From: Candidatus Fermentibacter sp.
GTDB taxonomy: Bacteria; Fermentibacterota; Fermentibacteria; Fermentibacterales; Fermentibacteraceae
NCBI GenBank assembly: GCA_030373045.1
Contig: JAUCPW010000054.1
Coordinates: forward strand, 1 to 63,575
Reading direction: 5' to 3'
DNA: 63,575 bases
Made by a program: the position numbers and the translations under genes. Below, one piece after another: positions 52,408-61,065 of this stretch (its first letter is position 1; each line of letters opens with the position of its first letter). The notes beneath the pieces are model-generated. The model saw only the letters and a list, made by a program, of their open reading frames with translations. It was not told where the DNA came from and searched no databases.

Positions 52408-53976
52408 ATGAGGCTTCCCGGAGGAGCCGCGGCTGCGGCCGCGACCGCGGCCCTGCTGGCAGCGGCCTTCCTCCTCAGGGCCGGCATCCCGGTCGAGGCT
52501 CCGTTCTCGGGCGACAACGGGATAAGGCTCTGGCAGACAGAGGCATGCCTGCAGGGGCGGGCTACGCTCCCGAGAGCCATGCCAGCCGGAGCCGGGCCGG
52601 AGTCGTATCCTCCTCCTCTCTCTCTCGTCAGGCAGGACGGAGTCGTTTCGTCATACCCGGCGAGCTTCCCGGCGGCCGCTTCGTCATTCGGAGCGGGCTC
52701 CCTCGCTCTCGCGAGGGTGTTCGTACTCCTCTGCACGGCCCTGGCAGCCTGGCCGATGGCCGTGCTGGCCGGCGGAGGCATGGCCGGGGGGATGGCCGCC
52801 TTCGCAATCTCCGGCGTGGCTCCCTATGCATTCGTGTTCTGGGAGCACGGCCCGGCCATGCTCCCGGCCCTTGTCTGGGCTTCCATGTTCATCGCGGCCC
52901 TCCACCGGGACGACCCCCTCCCGTTCTGGATACTGCCGCTCGCCCTTGCGGTGGCCTGGCGTCCCGAACTGCTTCCGGCCGCGGCGGGGGCTTCCCTGCC
53001 GCTCATGACGGGGCGCGGTCCGGGGCCGGGAGCCAGAGCGGCCTGGATCGGCTGGATCGCCCTCGCCTGCATTTCCGCGGTGCCCATGCTGGTTCCCGAC
53101 CTCCTGCCGGCCAGGGTGGCGGGCAACCTGCCGGCATTCCGGGGGGCCGGGGCATTCCTGGCTGCAAGGCTCTCGATCCTGTCTTCGTGGACGGTTCCGG
53201 CATCCAACATCCCGGCCGTAGCAGCAGCCGTCGGATGGCTCCTCGTGATGGCCCTGCCGGCGCGTTTCGCGAGGAAGTCTATCGTTTCGATCGCCGCCGC
53301 CGCATCGGCCCTCGTTCTGCTGTACTATTTCGCGCGGAAGTCGCTCGGCACGGCGTCGGTCTTCATGCTCGCTCCCGGGCTCGTGCTCGCGCCCTTCCTC
53401 CGCCGGTACGAAACCGGGAGCTCCCCCCGGCTGCTCGAAAAGGCGGCCCTGGGGTCGGCCGCCGCACTGCTCCTGCTGTCGCCGACCGACGGCATGTTCC
53501 AGTTCGGCCCGAGGTTCCTCCTGCTGCCGATCGCCCTGATCGCGGCATCCATGGTGCGAACGTGCCTCTGCGCCGGGCGGGCCGGCGCGCTGATGCTCGG
53601 GGCGACTGTCGCGCTCTCGTTGTTCGGTTCCGTCCGGGGGGTGATGTTCCAGGACTTCTTCAGGCTGAGGCACGCGGAACTGGCGGCTTCGATCCTGCAG
53701 GCCCCGGAGGGGTACGTCGTGGCGACCGACGAGGAGTGGCTCCCCCTGGTGGCCTGGAGCGCGGCGGTGCGGAGGCCCGTGCTCTATTCCCCGCAGCCGC
53801 CCGTCCGGGGTGCCCTGGACGGCAGGCCGGCCTTCTGGCTGTCGGGGCGCAGCCGCGCCGGAAGCAGCTACTCCGGCGCAGGCTACAGGGGGCTCACCTG
53901 GAGCGGCCCGGGCGCGGCATGCCTCGAACCCCCGCCAGGCGACCTGCTGCCCGATCCCTGGAGGGGGATCCCGTAG
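52408..53976 (+). CDS. Polytopic membrane protein, GT-C glycosyltransferase-like
   Basis: 522 residues with about ten to twelve membrane helices (AAAAAATAALLAAAFLLRAG, ALARVFVLLCTALAAWPMAV, AALGSAAALLLLSPTDG). An Asp-rich first extracytoplasmic loop (PVEAPFSGDNGIRLWQTEAC) follows the first helix, as in GT-C glycosyltransferases that use lipid-linked sugars. No second motif could be confirmed. The ATG follows the nitroreductase stop with no gap. Confidence 0.6.
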   Translation: MRLPGGAAAAAATAALLAAAFLLRAGIPVEAPFSGDNGIRLWQTEACLQGRATLPRAMPAGAGPESYPPPLSLVRQDGVVSSYPASFPAAASSFGAGSLALARVFVLLCTALAAWPMAVLAGGGMAGGMAAFAISGVAPYAFVFWEHGPAMLPALVWASMFIAALHRDDPLPFWILPLALAVAWRPELLPAAAGASLPLMTGRGPGPGARAAWIGWIALACISAVPMLVPDLLPARVAGNLPAFRGAGAFLAARLSILSSWTVPASNIPAVAAAVGWLLVMALPARFARKSIVSIAAAASALVLLYYFARKSLGTASVFMLAPGLVLAPFLRRYETGSSPRLLEKAALGSAAALLLLSPTDGMFQFGPRFLLLPIALIAASMVRTCLCAGRAGALMLGATVALSLFGSVRGVMFQDFFRLRHAELAASILQAPEGYVVATDEEWLPLVAWSAAVRRPVLYSPQPPVRGALDGRPAFWLSGRSRAGSSYSGAGYRGLTWSGPGAACLEPPPGDLLPDPWRGIP

Positions 53977-53985
53977 CAGGCTGCC

Positions 53986-55659
53986 CTACCAGGTGATCGT
54001 ACCCATCCTGTCTATGTCCATCCTGAGCGCGGCGGGTTCGGCCGGGAGACCAGGCATCCTGAGGATCTCGCCCGTGATGGGGATCACGAAACCGGCGCCG
54101 GCAGCAATCTGTATCTCCCTGACCGTCACCACGAAGTCCTTGGGCCGCCCGAGGAGCTCGGGGTTGTCGGAGAGGGAGTTCTGCGTCTTGGCGATGCAGA
54201 CCGGCAGGGAGCAGTAGTCGAACTTCCGTATGGTCGCCAGGTCCTTCCGGGCCTGGGGCGAGTAGTCCACGAACTCGGCCCCGTAGATCTCCTTCGCGAC
54301 GGTCTGGATCTTCTTCTCGACGGGCCATGACCAGTCGTAGAGGGGCTTGAAGTGCGCAACGGAGGCGGTCGCGGATGCGACCACCTTCTCGGCGAGGTCG
54401 GTCATGCCCGCCCCGCCGCGCAGGAATCCCTCTCCGACTGAGGCCGGGACGCCGAGATGCCCGCACCTGCGGGTGACCACCTCGAGCTCCTCGGGCGTGT
54501 CGGAGGGGAACCTGTTCACGCAGACGACCGCCGGCAGGCCGAACTTCCCGATGTTCTCGAGGTGCTTCTCGAGATTGGGCAGCCCCCGCGCCACGGCATC
54601 CGGGTCGGATGGGTCGAGATCCTTCTTCTTCTTGCCCCCGTGCATCTTGAGGGCGCGGCAGGTCGCCACCAGGACCACGATGGAAGGATCGAGCCCGCCG
54701 TGTCTGCACTTGATGTCGAAGAACTTCTCGGCCCCCAGGTCGAAGCCGAAACCCGCCTCGGTGATGGCCCAGTCCGAGAGGCCGACAGCCATCTTGGTGG
54801 CGATGATCGAATTGCATCCGTGGGCGATGTTTGCGAAGGGTCCGGCATGGACGAAGGCCGGCACGCCCTCGAGGGTCTGGACGAGGTTGGGCCTGATGGC
54901 GTGCTTCAGCAGGACGCCCATCGCTCCGGACACCCCCATGGAGCCCGCGGTCACCTGGTCGCCGTCGTAGGTGAGGCCCACGAAGATCCTCGAGAGGCGC
55001 TCCTTGAGATCCTCCCTACCCTCGGTGAGGGCCAGGATCGCCATCACCTCGCTGGCCGCGGTGATGTCGAACCCGGATTCACGGGGGACGCCCTGGGTCC
55101 TGCCGCCGAGCCCGATGATGATGTTGCGCAGGGCCCTGTCGTTCATGTCGAGAACCCTGTGGAAGCGCACGGTCCGCGGGTCGAGGCCCGAGCGGTTGCC
55201 CCAGTAGATGTGGTTGTCTATGGCCGCCGCGAGCAGGTTGTGCGCCGAGGTGATGGCGTGGAGGTCGCCGGTGAAGTGGAGGTTGATGTCCTCCGCCGGC
55301 AGGAGCTGCGAGTAGCCTCCCCCGGTCGCCCCGCCCTTCATCCCGAAGATCGGGCCGAGCGAGGGCTCCCTCAGGGCGATGCAGGACTTCAGGCCGAGCC
55401 TGGCCAGCCCCTGCGCCAGGCCGATCGAGGTGGTGGTCTTGCCTTCGCCGGCGGGTGTCGGGGTCATGGCGGAGACGAGTATCAGGCGCCCCTGTCCCTT
55501 CGATCTCTTGCGCACGGCGTCGAGGCGGACCTTGGCCTTGTCGTCCCCGTAGAGAACGAGATCCTCGTCGGCGAGGCCGAGCCTTCGGGCGACTTCCCTG
55601 ATGGACAGCGGAACGGCAGCAGCGGCTATCTCGGGATCGGAGGGGAAGTCCCGGGTCAG
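53986..55659 (-). CDS. fhs: Formate-tetrahydrofolate ligase (probable CTG start)
   Basis: 557 residues, the usual length. It makes 10-formyltetrahydrofolate from formate, tetrahydrofolate and ATP. SAMTPTPAGEGKTTTSIGLA is the ATP loop and EPSLGPIFGMKGGATGGGYS the folate/Mg region, followed by LPAEDINLHFTGDLHAITSA and ESGFDITAASEVMAILAL. The conserved N-terminus (DPEIAAAAVPLSIREVARRL) lies upstream of any ATG, GTG or TTG. The only starts that include it are CTG at 55659, which overlaps the stop of the upstream small gene (CTGA), or ATT just before it. GAGGA lies nine bases upstream of the CTG. Confidence 0.93.
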   Translation of the reverse strand: MTRDFPSDPEIAAAAVPLSIREVARRLGLADEDLVLYGDDKAKVRLDAVRKRSKGQGRLILVSAMTPTPAGEGKTTTSIGLAQGLARLGLKSCIALREPSLGPIFGMKGGATGGGYSQLLPAEDINLHFTGDLHAITSAHNLLAAAIDNHIYWGNRSGLDPRTVRFHRVLDMNDRALRNIIIGLGGRTQGVPRESGFDITAASEVMAILALTEGREDLKERLSRIFVGLTYDGDQVTAGSMGVSGAMGVLLKHAIRPNLVQTLEGVPAFVHAGPFANIAHGCNSIIATKMAVGLSDWAITEAGFGFDLGAEKFFDIKCRHGGLDPSIVVLVATCRALKMHGGKKKKDLDPSDPDAVARGLPNLEKHLENIGKFGLPAVVCVNRFPSDTPEELEVVTRRCGHLGVPASVGEGFLRGGAGMTDLAEKVVASATASVAHFKPLYDWSWPVEKKIQTVAKEIYGAEFVDYSPQARKDLATIRKFDYCSLPVCIAKTQNSLSDNPELLGRPKDFVVTVREIQIAAGAGFVIPITGEILRMPGLPAEPAALRMDIDRMGTITW

Positions 55660-55883
55660 AATGAGTCGTCCTCGATGTTCTCGGGGGGCTCGATCTCCAC
55701 CCTCTCCACCCTCGGGTTGATGACCTCCTCGAGCATCCAGCCTCTGGGGAGGCCGAATCCCTCCATGCAGGCGATCCTGTACTCCTTCTTGCCGGATTCC
55801 TCCCGCGAGATCACGCAGTAGCTCACGCCCTTCATATCGGCGAGTCGTCCGGCCTCACGTCTAGCCCTGTCGAGTTCAGTCAT
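55656..55883 (-). CDS. 75-residue protein coupled to fhs
   Basis: Starts MTELDRARREAGRLADMKGV with strands SYCVISREE and KKEYRIACMEGF, then an acidic end (EIEPPENIEDDSF). Its stop overlaps the likely CTG start of the formate-tetrahydrofolate ligase gene, which points to coupled translation. No family is recognised. It might be a small folate-pathway partner, but nothing in the sequence proves this. Confidence 0.6.
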   Translation of the reverse strand: MTELDRARREAGRLADMKGVSYCVISREESGKKEYRIACMEGFGLPRGWMLEEVINPRVERVEIEPPENIEDDSF

Positions 55884-55992
55884 CCCAGAGACCTCCTTGG
55901 CAGCAGCGTATCCGGACGGGTCAACCGGACAGGACCTCCCGACCGGGGCACATACTATGAACGGGGTTCCGGAAAAATGCCACTGGACGGCG

Positions 55993-56015
55993 GGAGGGGC
56001 TTCGGAAGCCCCTCC
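55993..56015 (-). terminator. Terminator after the Spy-like gene
   Basis: GGAGGGGCTTC and GAAGCCCCTCC form a stem of about ten bases around a short loop, 20 bases beyond the stop, followed on the minus strand by a five-T run about 15 bases later. Confidence 0.5.
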
Positions 56016-56034
56016 GTCCGCCTGTTCCGGTTCC

Positions 56035-56589
56035 TCAGCCCCGGTCGTGCGAGCCTGATCTCCCGCAGGGGGCCGCCCCTCCCCCGTGGACGGGCAGCGA
56101 TCCGATGGTGCTCAGCTGCTCGGGGGTCAGCACATCGTGGATCCTCACGATGGCTTCCAGCTCGATCTCCCTTGCAGCCTCGCGCCTCCCGGCCATTTCT
56201 TCGGCAAGCGCCTCGAGGTCGTCGACCGTGATTTCAGGGGAGCCGAACACCTCCATGAAGCCCGCCATGGGATCGACCGGAGCCTCCTCGTCCATCAGGC
56301 TGCGGATCTCCTCCCGGGTCTCCTCCAGGATGGCGTCGATGCTCCCGCGTTGGGCGTCATCGAGGTCGAGCCCCCCGAGGACGGGCATGAGCGCCTCGAT
56401 CGCGACGCCGCCCATGCCCGGACCGGAGCCGGGGCCGGCACCTCCGCATCCGGGGCCGCCTCCAGGCACCGGAGCCCAGGTTCCGGCTCCGCATCCCCCG
56501 GAGGATGGAGGCTGTGCGAAGGCCCGGGAACCCGTGAACACCGACGGAACGGCCATCGCGATCACCGCTGCAAGCACTGTCCCGCGCAT
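56035..56589 (-). CDS. Spy/CpxP-like periplasmic protein
   Basis: 184 residues. AAGGAG lies seven bases before the ATG at 56589. A signal peptide (MRGTVLAAVIAMAVPSVFTG) is followed by a Gly/Pro/Cys-rich linker, then helices AIEALMPVLGGLDLDDAQRG, SIDAILEETREEIRSLMDEE and IVRIHDVLTPEQLSTIG. The last holds the LTxxQ motif of Spy/CpxP proteins, which act as periplasmic chaperones or metal sensors. Linkage to the zinc operon may reflect a metal-related role. Confidence 0.75.
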   Translation of the reverse strand: MRGTVLAAVIAMAVPSVFTGSRAFAQPPSSGGCGAGTWAPVPGGGPGCGGAGPGSGPGMGGVAIEALMPVLGGLDLDDAQRGSIDAILEETREEIRSLMDEEAPVDPMAGFMEVFGSPEITVDDLEALAEEMAGRREAAREIELEAIVRIHDVLTPEQLSTIGSLPVHGGGAAPCGRSGSHDRG

Positions 56590-56681
56590 TTCATGACTCC
56601 TTCCGATGTGTGCGGCGTTCCGCCGCACGGGGAAGATCGCCGCGGGCTGTCAATCCTGTCGTACCCCGGGGTTACGGAATG

Positions 56682-57527
56682 CTACAGACGAGCCCCGGCC
56701 GGCAGGCTCCCGCGGTTCTGACGAGATGAAAGGGCCCGGCCGGCGGAGATGCACCCGAACAGCGCCGCGCTGGCGAGCACGATGCAGGCTCCGGCTGGCA
56801 GGTCGAGCTCCCAGGAGGCGTACAGGCCAACCAGTCCGGAGACTGCGCTGAAGCAGCAGGCGAGAGCCATCATCACCGGGAGCCTGTGGGTGAGCAGGCG
56901 GGCGGAGGCGGCGGGGATCGTCAGCAGGGCGATCACCATGACAAGCCCGACCGATCTCATCAGAACCACCACGGAGAGCCCGGTGAGGCAGAGGAATGCG
57001 GTGTAGAGAGCCCCGGCGCCGATCCCCCGGGTTGCTCCGTACTCGGGGTCGAAGGACACGCACAGGATCCGCCTGTAGAAGAGGAGGACGAACGCGAGGG
57101 CGGCGGCATCGACAGCGCCCGTCAGCACGAGGTCCGCCGCAGGGACTGCGAGCACGCTCCCGAAGAGGTAGCCCATCAGGTCGCCCCTGTAGCCCGGGGC
57201 GAGCGACACGAATATCAGACCGAGCGACATCCCTATCGACCAGACCGCTGCTATCGCAGCCTCGGACCGGCTCCTCGCCCTGGCGGAGATGAAGCCCAGC
57301 AGCAGAGCCGCGATGATGCTCGCAGCCGTTGCGCCGGCCAGGGGGGGTATGCCGGCGAGCAGGGAGAGGCCGAGGCCGCCGAAGACCGCGTGCGATATCC
57401 CGCCCGAGAGGCTCGAGAGCCTGTTGACGAAGAGCAGGCCGCCTATCAGGCCGCAGGCCACCGATCCCAGCAGGATCGCCAGAACGGCATGCTGCAGGAA
57501 CTCGAACCTGAGCAGGGCCTCAGGCAT
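56682..57527 (-). CDS. znuB: Zinc/manganese ABC transporter permease
   Basis: 281 residues with about eight membrane helices, ABC-3 family: AILLGSVACGLIGGLLFVNR, LSSLSGGISHAVFGGLGLSL, YLFGSVLAVPAADL and ATRGIGAGALYTAFLCLTGL. It forms the inner-membrane channel of the zinc importer. Its start overlaps the end of the ATPase gene by eight bases. It is the last gene of the zur-znuACB operon. Confidence 0.9.
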   Translation of the reverse strand: MPEALLRFEFLQHAVLAILLGSVACGLIGGLLFVNRLSSLSGGISHAVFGGLGLSLLAGIPPLAGATAASIIAALLLGFISARARSRSEAAIAAVWSIGMSLGLIFVSLAPGYRGDLMGYLFGSVLAVPAADLVLTGAVDAAALAFVLLFYRRILCVSFDPEYGATRGIGAGALYTAFLCLTGLSVVVLMRSVGLVMVIALLTIPAASARLLTHRLPVMMALACCFSAVSGLVGLYASWELDLPAGACIVLASAALFGCISAGRALSSRQNRGSLPAGARL

Positions 57528-58281
57528 GTCCGCAGCCTCCGTGGGCGCCCGCTTCGAGAACCCTGTGCGGGGTCCCGTGGGAGACGAGGTCCACCGGGCA
57601 GCCGTAGGCCTTCCAGAGGGCCTCCGTGTCCAGCGTGCCGCCGTGGCTGACCATCTCCGAGTTCAGGCACGCGATCGAGCGCACCTGACCGGAGACCGCA
57701 CCTACGTCGTGGGTTACGAGAACGATGGTCACCTTCTCGTTGAGCCTGGCAAGGAGGTCGTAGAGGCCGCCCTGGCCTGCGGGATCGACGCTCGCGGCCG
57801 GCTCGTCGAGGAGCAGCAGCTCCGGGTCGCCCGCGAGCGCCCTGGCGACGTACACCTTCTGACGCTGGCCGCCCGAGAGGCTCCCGGCATGGATCCCGGC
57901 AAGACCGGCTATCCCCATGTCCGCCATCCTGTCGAGTGCGACCGCCCTTGCCGCCCGTCCGCCGGTCTTCGGGGGCAGGCCCATCATCACCACGTCGAGA
58001 GCCGTCGCTGGAAAGTCGAGGCTGGCGCCGCTCCACTGCGGCACGTATCCGATCCTGCCCCTCGCCGCCGCGGGCGGGCCTCCGAACACCTCCACGGTGC
58101 CCGACCAGGGCGTCCTGAGCCCCAGGATCACCTTCAGGAGCGTGGTCTTCCCGCCCCCGTTCGGCCCGATGACCGCCACGTAGTCTCCGGCGGACACCTC
58201 GAAGTCGACCCCGTCGAGGGCGGGCCTGCCCGGCCCGTAGCCGAAAGTGACCCCGCGAAGTCTCACCACGGGGACCGTCAC
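57520..58281 (-). CDS. znuC: Zinc/manganese ABC transporter ATPase
   Basis: 253 residues. Walker A is VIGPNGGGKTTLLKVILGL, the signature is LSGGQRQKVYVARAL and Walker B ELLLLDEPAASVD, with the switch His in IVLVTHDVGAV. It powers the transporter. The GTG start overlaps the stop of the binding-protein gene by four bases (GTGA), so the operon is translationally coupled throughout. Confidence 0.92.
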   Translation of the reverse strand: MTVPVVRLRGVTFGYGPGRPALDGVDFEVSAGDYVAVIGPNGGGKTTLLKVILGLRTPWSGTVEVFGGPPAAARGRIGYVPQWSGASLDFPATALDVVMMGLPPKTGGRAARAVALDRMADMGIAGLAGIHAGSLSGGQRQKVYVARALAGDPELLLLDEPAASVDPAGQGGLYDLLARLNEKVTIVLVTHDVGAVSGQVRSIACLNSEMVSHGGTLDTEALWKAYGCPVDLVSHGTPHRVLEAGAHGGCGHA

Positions 58282-59105
58282 GGTTCGCCCTCCGCCCCGG
58301 AGATGATCCTAGCCAGCCCCAGCACCGATCCCGGCCAGTCGCGCGAGAGCTGGTCGTGCGGCGCGGCGGGGATCCCGAGTTCCATCTCCAGCGCTCCCGC
58401 AGCCCCGGTGGAGAAGCCGGGCGATACTATCACGACCCTGGAGCCGGAAGCCCGCACCGCCTGTACGATCGAGGCAAGCTCGGCCGGCGAGGGCTCGGAG
58501 CCCTCAACCTCGAGGGCGATCTGCACCAGGCCGTAGTCGGAGGCGAAGCGGGCATATGCGGGATGAAGGGCGGTGAACGAGGCCCCCCGCATCCCCTCGA
58601 GCATCCTCCCGGCCTCTGCATCGACCGAGTCGATGCCGGCCGTCAGACCGGCGAGACCGCGGGCGAACAGGGCCGAGTCGCCCGGGGAAGCTCCAGTGAG
58701 CGCCACGCACGTGTTCGAGGCGAGGATCCTCATCAGGGTCGGGGACATCCATACGTGGGGATCGGGGTCGGCCGTCCGGTCGATCCCGGAGTCGATCCGG
58801 ACCACCTCGAGCCCCGGGGCCGAACCCCGGAGCCTCGGGAGCCACTGGTCCTCGAAGGGGAGGCCGATCGCGAGGTACAGGTCGGCGTCCGCGACAGCCT
58901 CCATCGTCGCGGGTGTCGGCTCGTACGAGTGCGGATCCGCACCCGGGGGGACGACTATGGTCACCCGGGCGGCATCGCCGGCGATTCCCTCCACCAGATA
59001 GGCCTCCGGCGCGATGCTGACCGCCACCTCGAGACCATCCCCGGGGGCCGGGGCGTTCCTGCAGGCGGACAGCGCCAGGAGCAGGGGAGCGAGGAAACGC
59101 CTCAT
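58278..59105 (-). CDS. znuA: Zinc/manganese-binding lipoprotein of the ABC transporter
   Basis: 275 residues. A lipoprotein signal (MRRFLAPLLLALSAC, Cys 15) anchors the protein. The metal ligands typical of cluster A-I binding proteins are in PPGADPHSYEPTP (His), DPHVWMSP (His) and SFTALHPAYARFA (His), with an acidic residue late in the chain. SIAPEAYLVEGIAGDAARVT is the family start. There is no His-rich loop. The ATG overlaps the stop of the regulator gene (ATGA). Confidence 0.9.
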   Translation of the reverse strand: MRRFLAPLLLALSACRNAPAPGDGLEVAVSIAPEAYLVEGIAGDAARVTIVVPPGADPHSYEPTPATMEAVADADLYLAIGLPFEDQWLPRLRGSAPGLEVVRIDSGIDRTADPDPHVWMSPTLMRILASNTCVALTGASPGDSALFARGLAGLTAGIDSVDAEAGRMLEGMRGASFTALHPAYARFASDYGLVQIALEVEGSEPSPAELASIVQAVRASGSRVVIVSPGFSTGAAGALEMELGIPAAPHDQLSRDWPGSVLGLARIISGAEGEP

Positions 59106-59560
59106 CCCTTCGCCCTCCGCGCGCATTCGCGGCAGGTGCCGGACAGGTGGATCGAGGCGCTGGCGACCCTGAAACCCCTTCCCAGTGCGCGGTCCATGCA
59201 TCCCTCGGGCAGGTCCATCTCGAAGTGGGTCACCCTCCCGCATCCGAGGCACTCGAAGTGATTGTGGCCCGTGCTTTTGCCCGGTGCGAGGCAGAACCGC
59301 CTCACGCCGCCGGAGACGGGGCACCTCGCGAGCACACCCGCAGCCTCCATGGCTTCGAGCGCCCTGTAGATGCTCGACAGGCTGCCGAAGCCCACCCTCG
59401 CCATCAGATCATCCGCCGAGAGAGCGCCCCGGGCTGCCAGGAAGGCGGACACGACCGACCTCCTGAGGGAGGTGACACGCAGGCCGTGGCCGTGAAGGAC
59501 GGCTTCGGGCGTGATCCCGGCGCCGACGCAATCGAGGGTTCCGTCCATATCGCGAATCAT
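59102..59560 (-). CDS. zur: Zur-type zinc uptake regulator
   Basis: 152 residues. Fur-family winged helix: GLRVTSLRRSVVSAFLAARG, ALSADDLMARVGFGSLSSIY and RALEAMEAAGVL. The metal sites use GHNHFECLGCGRVTHFE and SGTCRECARR (two CxxC pairs). Being first in the operon with znuA, znuC and znuB makes zinc the likely metal. No ribosome site precedes the ATG at 59560. The promoter places transcription start at about that base, so the mRNA may be leaderless; an ATG at 59548 is an alternative. Confidence 0.88.
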   Translation of the reverse strand: MIRDMDGTLDCVGAGITPEAVLHGHGLRVTSLRRSVVSAFLAARGALSADDLMARVGFGSLSSIYRALEAMEAAGVLARCPVSGGVRRFCLAPGKSTGHNHFECLGCGRVTHFEMDLPEGCMDRALGRGFRVASASIHLSGTCRECARRAKG

Positions 59561-59565
59561 TCGCG
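59551..59565. promoter_or_regulatory. Zur-box-like palindrome over the zur start
   Basis: CGCGAATCATTCGCG is a perfect seven-base inverted repeat around one base, with the AATCATT centre common to Fur/Zur boxes. It spans the predicted transcription and translation start of zur, fitting autorepression. Confidence 0.65.
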
Positions 59566-59594
59566 TTTATCGCAGGGCGTGCCCGCGATGTCAA
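59566..59594 (-). promoter_or_regulatory. Promoter of the zur-znuACB operon
   Basis: TTGACA (59594-59589) and GATAAA (59571-59566) on the minus strand with a 17-base spacer. The expected transcription start falls within one or two bases of the ATG of zur. Confidence 0.65.
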
Positions 59595-59786
59595 CCCGCG
59601 CACCGGCCCGGGGCCTTGCGATCGATACCTTCCACTGCGAGCCGCCGGATCGTGGACGAGTACCGCAGGAAAGGCCGGGAGGCTTGACCGGCTGCCGGGC
59701 CGGTTCAATTCTCACGAGATACCATCATGGGCTTCCTCGGGGAGCCGGACGAGGCGGGCCCGGGGCGCCCGCCCGGGGAGGGTGGA

Positions 59787-60275
59787 ATGGGAGTCGTCCA
59801 GATTGTCGTCCTGGTCGTCGCGATAGCCGCGATCGGCGGGTACTGGTGGTTCAAGATCGGAAGAGACGGCGGCCGGGGGTACTATGTCAAGCTGTTCGGC
59901 CTGGCCGAGGGCGAGCAGGTCTCCGCGATGTGGGTCTGCTACTACGATATCGACAGAACCGTCGGTGACAAGGTCGGCGAGGTCCTCGGCATGCGCAAGC
60001 GCGGCATCAACGTGATGGCGGCCACAACCGACCGGGGGCGGCTGGTGTTCGGCCACAACGAGGGCGGGCACCCGCCCATCGGTTTCGAGAAGGGCGGCGT
60101 CTCGGTCTCCCTCACCGACCGGAAGGCGGAGATGAAGACGCTGGCGGGGCCTACCGGAGCCATGGAGGAGGCCGTCGTCATGCTGGTGGAGCCTGCGGAC
60201 GGACGGCAGCCGTTCCGTCTCCAGATCCCGAGGTCGGGCTTCGAGGGAGTGAGCGCCTGGGCGTCCCAGGCCTGA
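59787..60275 (+). CDS. Membrane-anchored protein, 162 residues
   Basis: GGGGAGGG precedes the ATG at 59787. One membrane helix (VVQIVVLVVAIAAIGGYWWF) is followed by a soluble domain with strands GYYVKLFGLAEGEQVSAMWV, INVMAATTDRGRLVFGHN and PIGFEKGGVSVSLTDRKAEM. No family is recognised. It faces away from the zinc operon and may be expressed alone. Confidence 0.62.
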   Translation: MGVVQIVVLVVAIAAIGGYWWFKIGRDGGRGYYVKLFGLAEGEQVSAMWVCYYDIDRTVGDKVGEVLGMRKRGINVMAATTDRGRLVFGHNEGGHPPIGFEKGGVSVSLTDRKAEMKTLAGPTGAMEEAVVMLVEPADGRQPFRLQIPRSGFEGVSAWASQA

Positions 60276-60329
60276 CGGGATGATCCTCCGGGCCGCGGCC
60301 TGCCGGGAAGGGCGGCCGGGGCCGGTGCG

Positions 60330-60977
60330 TCATTTGCAGAGCCGTTCCAGGAGGTCGGCGAGCCTCTGCCCGTACTGCGGGTCGGCCGCCCATGTCCCGG
60401 CGAGGCCGAAGATGTCCGGCGACCTGCCTCTCGGGCTGACCATCCCGAAACGCGGGTCCACCTGCTCGAGGTTAAGGGGTTCCGTGGATCCGTAGGCCTT
60501 CAGGTGCTGGATATGGGCGCGCACGCCGGTGCGCTCGTCGGGGAACCACAGCCCGGGATTCCCGGGCCCCGTCGATCCGAGCCCGCAGAAGTTGTCCATC
60601 TCCTCGGTCACGAGCCCGCCGAAGCGCAGGAAGCCGGTCTCGTGGCACATCTGCACGAAGGCCACGTCGGAGTTGACCCCCTCGATCGCAGCCTCCTCGA
60701 CGTAGAGCGAGGCGAGCAGCGCCACCCGCCCGCTGTCGGCATCGGGATTGTTCTCGAGCAGGAACGAGACGAGCCGGTCCGCCGTCATGCTGCCTTCGCC
60801 CATGATGGACCAGGATACAGGCTCCTCAGCGGGCTGATCGACGGGATCGGGGATCACGCCACCGTCCCCTGACTGGACGGGCGGGGACAGCGGGGGTATC
60901 GGTCCGTCCCCGGCGGCGGCGGGACACACGGCAGGGACGATGGCGAGAATCGGGACGAGACACAGCGATCTCCTCAA
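60330..60977 (-). CDS. Exported glucosaminidase-type (GH73-like) peptidoglycan hydrolase
   Basis: 215 residues. A signal peptide (MRRSLCLVPILAIVPAVCPA), a Pro/Gly linker, then SMTADRLVSFLLENNPDADS, SDVAFVQMCHETGFLRFGGL (catalytic Glu in HETGF), MDNFCGLGSTGPGN and GVRAHIQHLKAYGST. This is the usual order of glucosaminidase domains that cut glycan strands in the cell wall. Located in the periplasm. Confidence 0.85.
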   Translation of the reverse strand: MRRSLCLVPILAIVPAVCPAAAGDGPIPPLSPPVQSGDGGVIPDPVDQPAEEPVSWSIMGEGSMTADRLVSFLLENNPDADSGRVALLASLYVEEAAIEGVNSDVAFVQMCHETGFLRFGGLVTEEMDNFCGLGSTGPGNPGLWFPDERTGVRAHIQHLKAYGSTEPLNLEQVDPRFGMVSPRGRSPDIFGLAGTWAADPQYGQRLADLLERLCK

Positions 60978-61065
60978 GGCCCACCTCCTCCGGATGACGG
61001 AAGATACGCGGTCCGATCTCCCGTGGAGTGCCGCGCAGATGGCGCGGGGCTGCCGGGAGCCCCGG

